Below are positions 36,535 through 48,480 of a stretch of 64,000 nt of DNA, one piece after another. Made by a program: the position numbers and the translations under genes. The notes below the pieces were generated by a model, which saw nothing but the letters and a program-made list of their open reading frames with translations, was not told the DNA's origin and searched no databases. Position 1 is the first letter of the stretch. Each line of letters begins with the position of its first letter. This DNA is from Larix kaempferi. Its lineage: Eukaryota > Streptophyta > Pinopsida > Pinales > Pinaceae. The DNA lies in the NCBI GenBank assembly GCA_027924585.1, contig BSBM01000826.1, positions 13,237,501 through 13,301,500 of the forward strand, in the 5' to 3' direction.

Positions 36535-39500
36535 ATGTCTCACCACACCAAGCTAGAGGATAAGCTTGAAGGGGATGATAACTTCCGAGCCTGGAAGTAT
36601 AGAATTGGGTTAATCCTAGAAGAAAATGAATTGGACTCCTACATCAGCTCTGAGGTCCCTATCCGAAAGGATGAAGAGGCTAAGGTATTGCATAAGAAGA
36701 ACTTGGTCAAGGCAAAGCGAATCATTGTTGATTCTATCAAAGACCATCTCATACCACATGTGTCATCTCTAAAGACACCCAAGGAGATGTTTGACTCCCT
36801 GACCCGGTTATTTGAAGGGAAGAACATAAATAGGAAGATGACTCTGCGGAATCAATTGAAAGGGGTCAAGATGTTGAATGGAGAGACCATTAAATCGTAC
36901 TTATCCAAGGTCTCTCAGATCAAGGAACAACTTGAAGCTGTGGATGAAGTAGTGGACAATGGTGAAGTTGTTATGACCACTCTGAATGGCCTACCTAGGT
37001 CATGGGATTCCTTTATTCAAGGAATCTGTGCAAGAAAGAATTTGATCTCTTTCAGTAGACTGTGGGAGGAATGCTCTCAAGAAGAAGCTAGGCTTGTGGC
37101 ACGAGAAGAGAAGATGGGGAATGAAGATAAAGCTCTCACAGATCACACCAAGGGAAGCAAGGTTAAGAGGGAGAAATCTCATAACAAGAAACATTCTCAC
37201 TCTTATCACAAGAAGAAAGATCTATCTCATGTTCGATGTTTCGAATGTAATGACATGGGACATTTTGCTTCAAACTGTCCCAAGAAGAAGAAAGACAACA
37301 ACTTCAACAAGAAGAAGAAGAATAACAAAATAAGATATCATGCTCATGCTACTGAGGATGATGAACCTCCCAGGAAGAAAGCTAGAGTAGAAAGTGATGA
37401 TGATGACTCATCAAGCGAAGAAGAGTATGTTCTAATATCTGCTCTCACAGGTACTATTTCTCAGGGTTGTAATGATTGGTTAATTGACAGTGGAGCCTCC
37501 AAACACATGACTGGGTTTAAAGAATCTTTTGTAAACCTATCTGAACATGAATCACCCCATAAGGTGAAACTTGGGGATGATTATCAATACCCTATCAAAG
37601 GAAGTGGGAAAGCCTCCTACAACCTAGAATCTGGAAAATCCTTGAAGATGAAAGATGTGTTATTTGTACCTGGACTCAAGAAGAATCTACTCTCCATCTC
37701 TACATTAGATGCAAAAGGTATGAGGGTTGCATTTGCAGATGGCCAAGTCCTAATGTGGCCAAAGGATAAAACTATTGATGATGCAGTGGTGATTGGAGAG
37801 CAAGAGGGAGGATTGTATAAACTGAAGGGATAACCTGAACATGCCATGGTGCATGAATCCATGGAGCCAAGTCAACTTTGGCATAGAAGACTTGCACATG
37901 TGCACTACAAAGCATTACCAATTGCAAATAAAGCTGTAGAAGGTCTTCCTGAAGTCAAGACCAAGCATGAAGGTGTTTGCAAAAGATGTGCAAATGGAAA
38001 GAACATAAAGAAAGCATTTCCAAGTAGTGAACGCAAGGCTAAAGGAATCTTGGAAATCATCCACTTTGATGTATGCGGTCCGATGTCATCCAGTTCTCTG
38101 AGTGGGTATATTTACTATGTCTCTTTCATTGATGACTTCTCTAGGAAGACTTGGGTTTACTTCTTGAAGAACAAAGATGAAGTATTTGATAAGTTCAAGG
38201 AATTCAAAACCTTGATGGAGAACCAAACTAATAAGAAGATCAAAACATTTAGATCTGATAATGGTGGAGAATTCACCTCAAGTGACTTCAAGAAGCTATG
38301 CAGTGATTCAGGGATTAAGAGGGAGTTGACTGCTCCTTACAATCCACAACAGAATGGAGTTGCAAAAAGAAAGAACAAAACAATCATGGAAGCAGCAAGG
38401 GCAATGCTGCATGACCAGGATCTACCTATGCATCTATGGGATGAAGCAGCTAGGACAACTGTATATGTGCATAACAAAACACCCCACAAGATATTGGACA
38501 ACAAGACACCAGAAGAGGTCTTCTCTGGTAAGAAACCTGAAGTCAGCCATCTCAGAATATTTGGTTGTCCAGTATATACTCATGTGCCAAAGGAAAAGAG
38601 GACTAAGCTAGATGCTTCAGGAAAGAAGGGTATCTTTGTGGGTTACAGTGAAAGCTCGAAGGCTTACAGAATATACTTTCCAGGGTTCAAGAAGATTGAT
38701 GTCAGCAGGGATGTGACATTTGATGAAAACTCAGCATTCGTCAAATCAAGGAAGACACATGTTGAAGTTTATGAAGAACCTATGGAAATTAGATTTCAAG
38801 ACACTACCATGACTGAAGCAATTCCAGTTGTTTATCGTGAAATTGAAGATCTGCAACAACCAGTAGATCCACCCCGTGAGAATAACTCTCACAAGAGAAA
38901 ACCTGCATGGGCTAGAGAGCTCATTCAAGATGCAGAAAGATATGACATTCCAGAAGAAGAACACAGAGCAAAGAATAGAACCAGATCACATACCAACTAT
39001 GTTGCTTTACTCTGTGATATCATGAACAGTGAACCTTCCAATTATGAACAAGCAGTGGAAAAGAAAGAATGGAAGGATGCCATGACCGAAGAATACCAAT
39101 CAATAATGAAGAATGATGTTTGGGATGTTGTCCCAAGACCTGAAGGGAAGTCTGTTGTGACTTCCAAATGGATCTACAAGATCAAGCATGCTGCAGATGG
39201 CAGCATAGAGAAATACAAGGCAAGGTTTGTAGCTCGTGGCTTCTCTCAGAAAGAGGGAATAGATTATGAAGAAACTTTTGCTCCTGTAGCTAGGTACACT
39301 TCCATCAGAACAGTACTTGCTCTGGCTGCAATGATGAAATGGAAGCTACACCAGATGGATGTCAAGACTGCCTTCTTGAATGGTGTAGTTGAAGAGGAAG
39401 TGTATGTGGAGTAGCCACTCGATTTTGAAACACATGACAGGGAGTCATATGTGTGCAGATTGAAGAAAGCCTTGTATGGCTTAAAACAAGATCCTAGAAC

Positions 39501-40575
39501 TTGGTATGGTAGGATTGAAAGTTTTCTATCTAGTTTGGGCTTTACCAAGAGTAAAGCATATTCCAACCTTTACTACAAGGTTGAGGAAGGAAATCTTGTG
39601 ATTCTACTCCTATATGTGGATGACCTGTTTGTAACAGGAGATGACAGATTGATTGCAGATACAAAGAGGAAGCTTGCTGCCGAGTTCGATATGAAGGACT
39701 TGGGGATGATGCACTATTTTCTAGGTATGGAGGTGTGGTAGAGTGCAGATGGGATCTTCCTTGGACAAGGGAAGTATACAGTAGATATCCTGAAGAGATT
39801 CGGGATGATGGATTGCAAGGCCATGGCTACACCTATGGCATCAAACCTGAAGCTTCCGCGTGATGCTTCATCTGAGCCAGTTGATGTCTATATGTATCGT
39901 CAGATGATTGGGTCCTTGATGTACTTGACGAATACGAGACCAAATATTTGCTTTGCGGTGAACACATTGAGCCAGTTCCTGACGGATCCGAGGAGTGTTC
40001 ACCTGGTTTCTGTAAAGCATATTCTGAGGTACCTGAAGGGTACAGTTGACTATGGGCTCAAGTATGATGTGAATCAAAAGTTTAACCTACAGGGTTATGT
40101 TGATTCAGATTGGGCAGGCAGTGCTGCAAATAGGAAGAGCACATCTGGGTGCTGCTTCAGTATGGGATCAGGTGTGATCTCTTGGTTTAGCAGGAAGCAG
40201 TCCTGCGTAGCATTGAGTACAGCCGAGGCAGAGTATGTTGCAGCTTGTTCGGATAGTTGTGAGGCAGTATGGCTCCGTATGCTACTGTCTGAGTTATTTG
40301 ATCTCCCGTTGGAGGCTACTGGTATACTTTGTGACAACCAGAGTTGTGTGAAGCTTTCGAAGAACCCGATGTTCCACGACAGGTCGAAACACAGAGAGAT
40401 CAAATATCACTATATCAGGGATATGGTGCAGAGAGGAGCAGTGAAGCTCCTGTATGTTGCGATAGATGAGCAGATTGCAAATGTGCTGATGAAGCCACTA
40501 GCCAGAGTGAAGTTCGAGTACTTCAGAGAGAGGCTTGGTGTCTTTCGGATCGATGACACTTCGAGGAAGAAGTGA
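36535..40575 (+). pseudogene. Copia gag-pol polyprotein with three in-frame stops
   Basis: One frame of 1,347 codons, with no frameshift. The order is: gag (UBN2-like) with CCHC knuckle CFECNDMGHFASNC (37237-37278); protease WLIDSGASKHMTG (Asp at 37486); pre-integrase LWHRRLAHVH; integrase core; RT with YVDD at 39613-39624; RNase H with DSDWAGSAANRKSTSG and STAEAEY. Stops at 37831 (TAA), 39412 (TAG) and 39739 (TAG) lie where relatives keep coding. In the integrase the motif NGVAKRKN has Lys (codon 38365) where the family has the third catalytic acid, Glu. The usual start is ATG 36535; an upstream GTG also opens the frame. It resembles Tnt1-type pol polyproteins. Confidence 0.9.
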
Positions 40576-40689
40576 TGGAAACATTTGTTGAATCCATTCC
40601 AAGCATGGTGGAAGGAGGATCCTTCACATGGCTGTGGATATAAGCACTGGATGATGAGCATTAGGATGATGTTCTAGTTTCTGCTCTAT

Positions 40690-41600
40690 ATGATCAGTTG
40701 GATCATTTATATGTATGTATGTACGCATCATGTTGGATGTTGGATATGATCAGTTGGATCATTTATATGTATGTATGTACGCATCATGTTGGATGCTGGA
40801 TATGATCAATTGATCATTTATATGTATGTATGTACGCATCATGTTGGATGCTGGATATGATTAGGTAAATCATGAATCTGTATATGTATCAGGTGGATAC
40901 TTGTATGATCAAGTAGATCATGTACTTATGTATGTATCAGGTGGATACTTGTATGATCAGGTAGATCATGTACTTATGTATGTATTAGGTGGATACTTGT
41001 ATGATCAGGTAGATCATGTACTTATGTATCAGGTGGATGCATTATGTATATCAGATGGATGCATTTGTATGATCAGGTAGATCATGTATGATGATATGTA
41101 TCAGGTAGATACTTTGTATGCATCAAATGGATATACTGTTTGATCAGGATGATCACAGATGATGAGCTTCAGGATGTTACTCCAGATGATACGCATCAGG
41201 TTGATGATGATCAGGTTGATCATGTGACGATGTACATCAGGATGATGTATGGTGAGTATCGGTTTGATACTCTATGGCCATGGACAGGTTGTGCAGGTAG
41301 CATAGAAAAGACCCTTTAAAAACCAGACAGGTAGAGCGGTGTGCTCGTAACATCTTGGGTTGCTCTATCGAGATCCGGATAGGTAGAGCGGTGTGCTCGT
41401 AACATCCTGAGATGCTCTAAGTAGGTTTTGCGAAAGTTCACATAGAAAAGATCCTTTAAAATCTGGACAGGTAGAGCGGTGTGCTCGTAACATCCTGGGA
41501 TTCTCTATCGAGATCCAGACAGGTAGAGTGGTTTGCTCGTAACATCCTGAGATGATTTGAGTAGGTTTTGTGAAGGTCAACATGTAAAAGAACCTATAGT
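40690..41600 (+). repeat. Tandem repeats in the copia 3' untranslated region
   Basis: Three sets follow each other. First, ~56-bp units with GATCAGTTGGATCATTTATA and TGTATGTATGTACGCATCAT (about 40690-40860). Second, units with ATCAGGTGGATACTTGTATG and GATCAGGTAGATCATGTA (about 40880-41110). Third, units with GACAGGTAGAGCGGTGTGCT and CTCGTAACATCCTGAGATGC (about 41320-41560). Several contain self-complementary GATC-rich arms. They lie between the RNase H stop and the polypurine tract. Role unknown. Confidence 0.75.
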
Positions 41601-41866
41601 CTGTGCTAGGTTTTGTTGACGCACATAATCAGTCCTAGGTTCCATAGTATGTCCACTGATGATGAATACCTATAGGTGGTGGGCCTACATCCAGTATGAA
41701 AAAGGACTGGCTCTGTAGAACTTCCTATGACGAGTAGATTCAGAGATTGATCGAGATAGCAACAGTAGTGACGATGATGATGATTCGAGGATGATGATTC
41801 GTTGATGATGATCCATAGAAGAAGACTTGTGCTATATGATCTATGTCGAGAAATACCTTCCTAGTT

Positions 41867-41875
41867 AAGAGGGAG
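41867..41875 (+). other. Copia polypurine tract
   Basis: AAGAGGGAG directly before the 3' LTR, the expected plus-strand primer. Its position fixes the LTR start. Confidence 0.85.
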
Positions 41876-42458
41876 TGTTGATGTATATGTAACTTCAGAA
41901 TGTATTTCATTTATATATTTATTGTACTCCTATAGAGATGTATTATTCCTCTATACGGAAGTGTCGTCATTTGTATTGACAAGTGTCGCAAGTACGTTAA
42001 CTTGCCGATGGGTTATTAGACCACCTTGTAAGAGGTCGGCTCGATATAATGTAATATGAAGTTATTGTACCTAGCTAGACAAGTTGGCCCCATAAGGTTA
42101 TTGGGAAAACATGACAAGTATAAATAGAGATCGGGAGATCTCTATTTGGATCACTTCAGAACTCACACTTCCTTCACTCGGAAAGTGGCACACATGTGAG
42201 GAGGAGGATCGACTGCTAAGAGGAGTCTATCTCTTGTACTTTGGTTGTGCTATTGCTCTATCTATCTCTGAGGAAGTTGTGGGGTTTTTCACCTTAGGGT
42301 TTTCCCCACGAAAACTTTGTGTGTCTGTTGTCTCTCATGCTTTTGCTTCTTGTGATGATTGACATGCTTGTTATGATTGATATGCATTGATATACTATAC
42401 ATGTTATTCTCTCAGTAAAGATCGTAGAGTATTGTGAATTAATGCTCAAAATTTAACA
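41876..42458 (+). repeat. Copia 3' LTR
   Basis: 583 bp from TGTTGATGTATATG to TTTAACA. It carries a TATAAATA box at 42119-42126 and is followed by ACATT. With the left LTR reduced to a stub, this is the only promoter copy; it would read rightward into the downstream part of the chromovirus pol. Confidence 0.88.
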
Positions 42459-44792
42459 ACATTCATGTGTCTCATGAATAATGTTTTTAGCAAGTATTTG
42501 GACAAGTTCGTTCTTGTATTTCTAGACGACATTCTCATCTATTCTAAGAATGAAGAAGAGCATGAAGAACATTTGAGAATGACATTGCAATTGCCGAGGG
42601 AGCATAAGCTGTATGCAAAGTTAAGAAAATGTGACTTTTATAAAGATAAAATTCATTATTTGGGTCACATTATTTTAGACGAAGGAATATCTGTGGACCC
42701 TAAGAAGATTGAAGCCATTATGAATTGGCCAACTCCAAGGAATGTGACAGATGTGATATCTTTTATGGGCCTTGTTGGGTACTATAGGAGGTTCATTGAA
42801 GGATTCTCCAAGGTCGCAAATCCGATCACTTCTTTGCAAAAGAAGGGGATAAAGTTTGAATGGTCACCAAGATGTGAGGAAAGTTTCCAGCGGTTGAAGA
42901 ATCTTCCTACGAGTGCACCAATCTTGAAGATTGCAGACCCATAAAAAGACATTGTGGTGTGTACCGATGCATGCAATCAAGGACTTGGAGGAGTTCTTAT
43001 GCAAGACAACCACGTGGTATGCTATGAGTCGAGAAAGTTGAAGGAGCACGAGAAAAACTATGCTACTCATGATTTAGAACTTGCAGCCATAGTGCATGCT
43101 TTAAAGATGTGGAGGCATTACTTAATGGGCAGGAAATTTGAGCCAAGGACAGACCATTGTGGTCTGAAATACTTGTTTGATCAGCCAACTTTAAATGCTA
43201 GGCAAGCTAGATGGTTGGAATTTTTTTGTGAATTTGATTTTGAAATCAAATGCATAAAAGGGAAAGAAAACAAGGTGGCTGATGCACTCAGCAGGAAAGT
43301 ACAGGAAATGCATGTGGCAGTGCTTAGCACTTGCCAACCAGATTTGAGGCAGCAGATTGTTAACCATATGGTTGAAGATGAAGTGTATGTGCAGATAAAG
43401 GGCAAGTTGCAGCAACAAGACTTTGAAAAGAAGTATGAAGGCTATCATTTGGAGGAAAATGGAATTCTTACTTATAAGAATAGAGCCTATATTCCAAATG
43501 TGGCAGATTTGAGGAGTGTTATTATGGATGAAATCCATAGAGCTCCATACTCTGGTCACCCAAGATATCAGAAAACAATTGCTACAGCAAGGAAATATTA
43601 TTTCTGGCCAGGGATGAAGAAGGACATCGCTGAATACATTTCTAGGTGCATGAAATGTCAGCAGGTGAAGGTTGAACACCAACACCCAACAGGTTTATTG
43701 CATCCATTGCCAATTTCAGAATGGAAGTGGGAAGTAATTTCCATGGATTTTATTACAGGTTTGCCAATGATGGTGAGACAACATGATTCCATCATGGTGG
43801 TGGTGGACATGTTAACAAAGGCAACACATTTTATACCGGTTAAGTCCACACATAAAGTCGATGCCATTGCAAATATTTTCATGAAGGAAATTTTCAGATT
43901 ACATGGATTGCCTAAGGCAATAATTTCTGACAGGGATGCCAAGTTCACTTCCAATTTTTGGAAGGGTCTCTTTGCAGATTTAGGTACACAGTTGAACTTT
44001 AGTACCGCATACCATCCTCAAACAGATGGGCAAACAGAAAGAGTAAATCAGGTGCTTGAAGACATGCTTCGCATGTATGTTATGGACAAACCATCCAAGT
44101 GGGAGGATTATCTACACTTGGTAGAGTTTGCATATAACAATGGGAAACAAGCATCATTGGGAATAAGTCCATATGAGGCTTTGTACGGCAGAAGGTGTAG
44201 GACACCAGTGACTTGGGATAATCCAGTGAACAGAATTGTACTTGGGCCAAAATTGCTTGAAGAAATGGAACAAGAGATTGCAAAGATCAGGTAGAATTTA
44301 AAAGCATCCCAGGATAGACAGAAAAGCTATGCAGATAATCTTAGAGTGCATAGATAATTCAGTGTTGGGGATCATGTGTATCTTAGAGTGAATCCAAGGA
44401 AGAGTTCCCTGAAGCTTGGGGGCTGTGCCAAGCTATCACCTAGATATTGTGGGCCATTTGAAGTGCTTGAAAGAATAGGGCCAGTTGCATATAGACATGC
44501 ATTTCCTGCTAGCACTAGAGATCATAATGTTTTTCATGTCTCTTTGCTTAAGAAATATGTACATGATCCTAACCATGTGATTAATTGGGATGTGATCCAG
44601 GTGGAACCCGAGGGAGAGTTCCAAAACGATCCATTGTGCATCCTAGACAAGAGGGTAACATTGCTCCGGAACCGAGCCATCGGACAGGTAAAGGTGCAGT
44701 GGAAGCACTACGGTCCCGATGAGGCTACATGGGAGCTGGAGGATGCCATGAGAGTGGCATATCCATTTTTGTTCAATTTTGATGAGCATTGA
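42459..44792 (+). pseudogene. Chromovirus RT-RNase H-integrase-chromodomain, downstream part
   Basis: Continues the chromovirus frame after the copia insert. The RT catalytic motif FLDD is at 42519-42530, then RT connection, RNase H (CTDACNQGLGGVL, TDHCGLKYL), an HHCC zinc-binding region, and the integrase core with Asp in SMDFITGLP, Asp in ISDRDAKF and Glu in DGQTERVNQ. A C-terminal chromodomain (about 44640-44780, KVQWKHYGPDEATWELE) would bind modified histone H3 and steer integration to heterochromatin (family knowledge). In-frame stops lie at 42942 (TAA), 44292 (TAG) and 44355 (TAA). There are no frameshifts. It ends TGA at 44790. Confidence 0.9.
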
Positions 44793-44807
44793 GGATAGTG
44801 CTAATGT

Positions 44808-44821
44808 AAGGGGGAGGGGAA
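44808..44821 (+). other. Chromovirus polypurine tract
   Basis: AAGGGGGAGGGGAA directly before the 3' LTR TG; plus-strand primer. Confidence 0.88.
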
Positions 44822-46446
44822 TGTAATATCCCGATTTTGACCCTATTGCATTAAAATTGTAAATGATGTAAATATTGTTATTAATCATGGCGAGAAGCTC
44901 AAGGCCAAGGCCCCGCCATCGATTTAGCGTTTCATGTATTAGAAATTAAAATAGATGCATAAGGTTCTTGTGCTAGGCATGCACAATGTAAATTAATACA
45001 TCATGTAAATACGAATTTTAATGAAATACCCACAACTAGCTATGCAATGCAACAAAGAGATGGGGGGCATGATTTTTATAAGGAATAGGGAGGGAAATTA
45101 TTCAAACCCTTGAGCCAATAGTGTTAACCCATGTGTCAATGAGAAAACCCATAAACCCTCAACTACCCATTTTGGCTTATGCACCCAATCATTAAATTCT
45201 TCCAAGAGTTGGTTGAGGCAGTTATGGCAGTCAATTTCGTGTATGGGAAAGCCATCAATCTGGAAAAATCATATTTTTGCTTCATGGGCAAAAAAACACC
45301 CAAAAAATTGTGCCCAAAGCCATTATGAACCCATGGAATTTGCTCTCTCCTGCAATCTGAACTAGTTGGGCTTTCCCCATCACAGTTTTCATCATTTTTC
45401 CTGCATTTTTCAATGGCCGGGAGGTCGTTTTTGTGATATACAGTGGCTGGGAGAGGAGGACCACGATTTGGGGCTGATATGGAGGTCGTTTTTGCCCCAG
45501 AATGTCCAGGGACGTTTTTCTGAAAACGGATTTGGCTTCCCAGGGTTGTTCCCCATTTTTTTTTTTCCATTTCGTTTTGGTTTCCCACGTTTTCTTTTCT
45601 GAACTGGTAGAAACCCCATCTTTGGGAATCTCACTACAAAAATGTTTCTTCATGCCCAACACTTATACTTTTGCTGTTATGTGCATCCATCCCTGTTTTG
45701 GTTTGAACCTGTGAGCAAGAAATTTGGAGTGGTAGTGGACAGAATTGGCTTGATAAACCTAGTGGGGAAAATAACATCTCAAGAAGATCAAGAGAGCTGG
45801 CTACTCTTCTATGCATACCTTGGACACTCTAGATTGGAATGTATGGCCTGAGGGACTGTGTATTGGTGAAGGGAATACTTCCTTGAGTGGGGTGTGTAGG
45901 CATTATGGGTGCCAAGCTAGATAGATCTTGTAGAGGCATCCATGGCTCTGTGCTTGAGCTCACTAGCTTAGCAATTCTTCATTTCCATTTCCTAGCAGCC
46001 TGATAAAGTCAATTGCAGATTGGCTTGGCTAATTTTGGTGTATGTTTGGCTATGTGTGAGTCTGTTGTTCCCTGGTTCCTTGTAGAAATCATGCCCAGCT
46101 CGGGGGTGGCAGTTGTATCAAGAGATTGATAAGCACAACTGGCCTATGGTTGGGTGGAACGTTGCAGATGCATAGCTGGTTGCTCAGGGACTACTTCATT
46201 TCAAGATAAGTACTCTCATGTGCTAATTCTGTATTGTTTTAATTGATGAATGACATGAATATCTTGAATGTATGATAGTTGTGTAATAGAATTTAATTCT
46301 GCTGTGTTTTCAAATATTTATGCATTTTCATATGTCCATCTTCATTTTATATGAAAGTTTGTTTTACTTAATGGATATGGGGCTAGATGTCCCGGAATTA
46401 GAGTGATGTTCTCTCCCATGCTGGTATGATGGGAGGGGTCTTGACA
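44822..46446 (+). repeat. Chromovirus 3' LTR
   Basis: 1,625 bp from TGTAATATCCCG to GGGTCTTGACA, followed by target duplication TTACT. It lacks a ~20-bp stretch present in the 5' LTR near 31355-31380. Confidence 0.9.
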
Positions 46447-46451
46447 TTACT

Positions 46452-47342
46452 GGGTGATATTCGTGTTTCCCCTCAAATTTTGGAATATCGAAGAGGAGCT
46501 TGGATGGCATGTCTAGCCAATTTGTGTCATGAATAATGGGATTATTTATCAACTTGGATAACTCAGGGATATTTAGACTTTCCATAAATTGAATATTTTA
46601 TGTCTCCATTCTACTCTACGTGTTACCTCCTCCTGTAGGTGGAAGTGGTGGTGGAGGTGGTGGTACAGGTAGCAATGGAGGGGGCAGTGGTGGTGGCGTA
46701 TTTCCTCCAAGAGGTGGAGGAATGGAAGAGTTAAGCAAGGTGTTTCCAACCAAAGATGATAGCGGTGGAGGGAGTAGCGGTGGAGGGGGAGGTGGAGGGG
46801 GAGGGGGAGGTGGTGGTGGTGTATTTCCTCCAAGGTGTGGAGGAATAGAATAGTTAAGCAATGTGTTTCCAACCAAAGTTGATATTAACAAGGTATGTCC
46901 CCAACTAGATGGTCTCCCTCGTGGTCTATGAGGAGGTAATGTGGGAACAAATCCTTGGATAGGAGGGAATCCTTGTAGTTTGAGAGGCTGCCTCACATTT
47001 TTTGTTCCGCAATGGTGATATTTGTGTGATCAAATGAGGGTGAGGATTAAGGGATTTAAATGCAATTGAGTAGATGCAAAAATATGATAACCACATTAAC
47101 AGATGGAATATGGTGCAAGTGAGGGGGTATGTATCAAGTCTTTATGCAAATGATCTCAAATATTGGTTCTTTTTAATTACGTTATTTTGTGTAAATAAAA
47201 AGAAAGAAGATGTAAATTCCCTGGATGATGTAATGTCCTTTCAGATAGTCACTGGTACTTCTAATAGCTCTCTTGTTGGTGGTGATGAAATCCACCGAAG
47301 ATGGATAGTGAAGGAATGAAAGAATAGATTATAACGAGGGAT
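46452..47342 (-). pseudogene. Tat/Ogre-like gag N-terminal part, minus strand (upstream part)
   Basis: Upstream half of the gag split by the chromovirus. On the minus strand it runs from a Pro-rich region (about 46996-46600, with a run of 14 consecutive Pro and repeated GGNTPPP) to the capsid start LSKLINNPIIHDTNWLDMPS and DIPKFEGKHEYHP. The frame joins the part left of 30950 once the insert and one TTACT copy are removed. The Pro tract corresponds to a (GGA/GGT)n-like stretch on the plus strand at 46625-46830. Confidence 0.7.
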
Positions 47343-47347
47343 GTTAG

Positions 47348-48480
47348 TGTTGGAATATATTCATCTATACTGAGAGGGGGTGAATCAGTATAGGACATAT
47401 TTTAACTTTCAAAAATTATATACCATTCACATTAGCCTTCAATCACATTGAGCATCAGTCAACAAACATTCACAAGACAAGAGACATAATATTTTAACAT
47501 GGGAACCCAATGAAGGAGAAAACCATGGAAATATGTTCTTTGTATAAACAATGATTACAATGATTTGTAGACACCTATCTATTGGAGACATCAATCTCCC
47601 AAGTTTACAAGCAAAAAATTTCTTCTTTCCCTATGTCTTCTTTACCCAAATTTACAAGCAACAACTTGGAGACACCATACTCATGTGCTTTACCTATGTC
47701 TTCTTTTTGCTCTTTCTTCTCTATGATATTTTCCCATGTAATTTTGCATGCTTTTGCTTCATGTCTTTTATTACCACAATGGATACATTCTAGATCAAAG
47801 ATCTCAACATGGTTGTGTCTACCCCCAGGCTCTGAATTTCTTTCTTCCACGTCCTCTTTTTCTTCCATCTCTTCTAGAAGAATCATGTGATTAATTCTTC
47901 CCTTTCTTAGCAAGGCACATTATCTCTCCAATGGGATGAAGTGGCTTCTTTCCAAAATCTTTCTCTTGTTTTTCAATCTTTTCCACCAGAGTATCAAATT
48001 TGAGGCCTTTCAATTGGCCACTAGCTTGAAGTGACTCAAGATAATGAAAATATGTGGGGTATAGGAACTTCATGAAAGTAGTGATAGGAAGGACTACCTT
48101 CACACTAGTGGAATTAATTTCATGCATTATGTCTTTGATCTCAGATGCCACAACCATGGGATCATTGTCTTTCAACTCTAGGTTGAAGAGCTTCAACAAT
48201 AACTAAATTGGCTCCAATTTAGAATATGGGTCATACAACTATTTCATCTTCTTTAGAGCATCATAAGAATTTTTAGTAGAAATTATGTGCCAACTCATCT
48301 CTTCACTTACTGTAGTTCCGATTAATGCATATGCCTTCTTATCTACGTTCTTCCATATGGAAAGTTCTTTGTCTATTGTAGGTTCTTCAAGTGCAACCAC
48401 CCTCTCCTTCAAAAATTCTATCTGATAGATCATTGAAGATGAGGTTGCATGTTCTTGATATTCCTTGACCAATATATATA
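47348..48480 (-). pseudogene. Ty1/copia gag remnant and LTR end, minus strand
   Basis: On the minus strand, 48472-48239 encodes a UBN2-like gag stretch (IGTTVSEEMSWHIISTKNSY); 48199-47891 continues it; 47913-47605 carries a CCHC knuckle CIHCGNKRHEAKAC. The pieces sit in different frames. The left end, minus strand ...TTCACCCCCTCTCAG...TTCCAACA ending at 47348, looks like a copia LTR 3' end. Everything from protease to RNase H is missing, so this is an internally deleted copy. No primer site or 5' LTR was recognised on its right. Confidence 0.6.

Larger units (their letters stand above)
36006..42458 (+). mobile_element. Ty1/copia retrotransposon inserted in the chromovirus RT
   Basis: Bounded by the 5-bp duplication ACATT (36001-36005 and 42459-42463). 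Its 5' end keeps only about 16 bases of LTR (TGTTGATGTATATGTA, identical to the start of the 3' LTR); the rest of the 5' LTR and the primer site are missing, so an internal deletion followed insertion. It retains a leader, one long gag-pol frame, a repeat-rich 3' untranslated region, a polypurine tract and an intact-looking 3' LTR. It cannot start its own transcription or replication from the left end in this state. Confidence 0.9.
30955..46446 (+). mobile_element. Ty3 chromovirus LTR retrotransposon, split by a copia insertion
   Basis: A full-length element with two LTRs and matching 5-bp duplications TTACT at 30950-30954 and 46447-46451. Order: 5' LTR, initiator-Met primer site, repeat-rich leader, gag-protease-RT, [copia insert 36006-42458], RT-RNase H-integrase-chromodomain, polypurine tract, 3' LTR. 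It lies inside the gag of a minus-strand Tat/Ogre-like element; removing it with one TTACT copy restores that gag frame. The 5' LTR is 20 bp longer (a GCCTTGGGGATGGGGA-containing stretch is missing from the 3' copy). By eye the LTRs differ by a few per cent, so insertion is not very recent. The chromodomain suggests a Tekay/Del-type or other plant chromovirus clade. Confidence 0.9.

Noticed and set aside
46620-46853. Plus-strand Gly-rich ORF
   Set aside because: It is the opposite strand of the Pro-rich gag region, which has family signatures on the minus strand.
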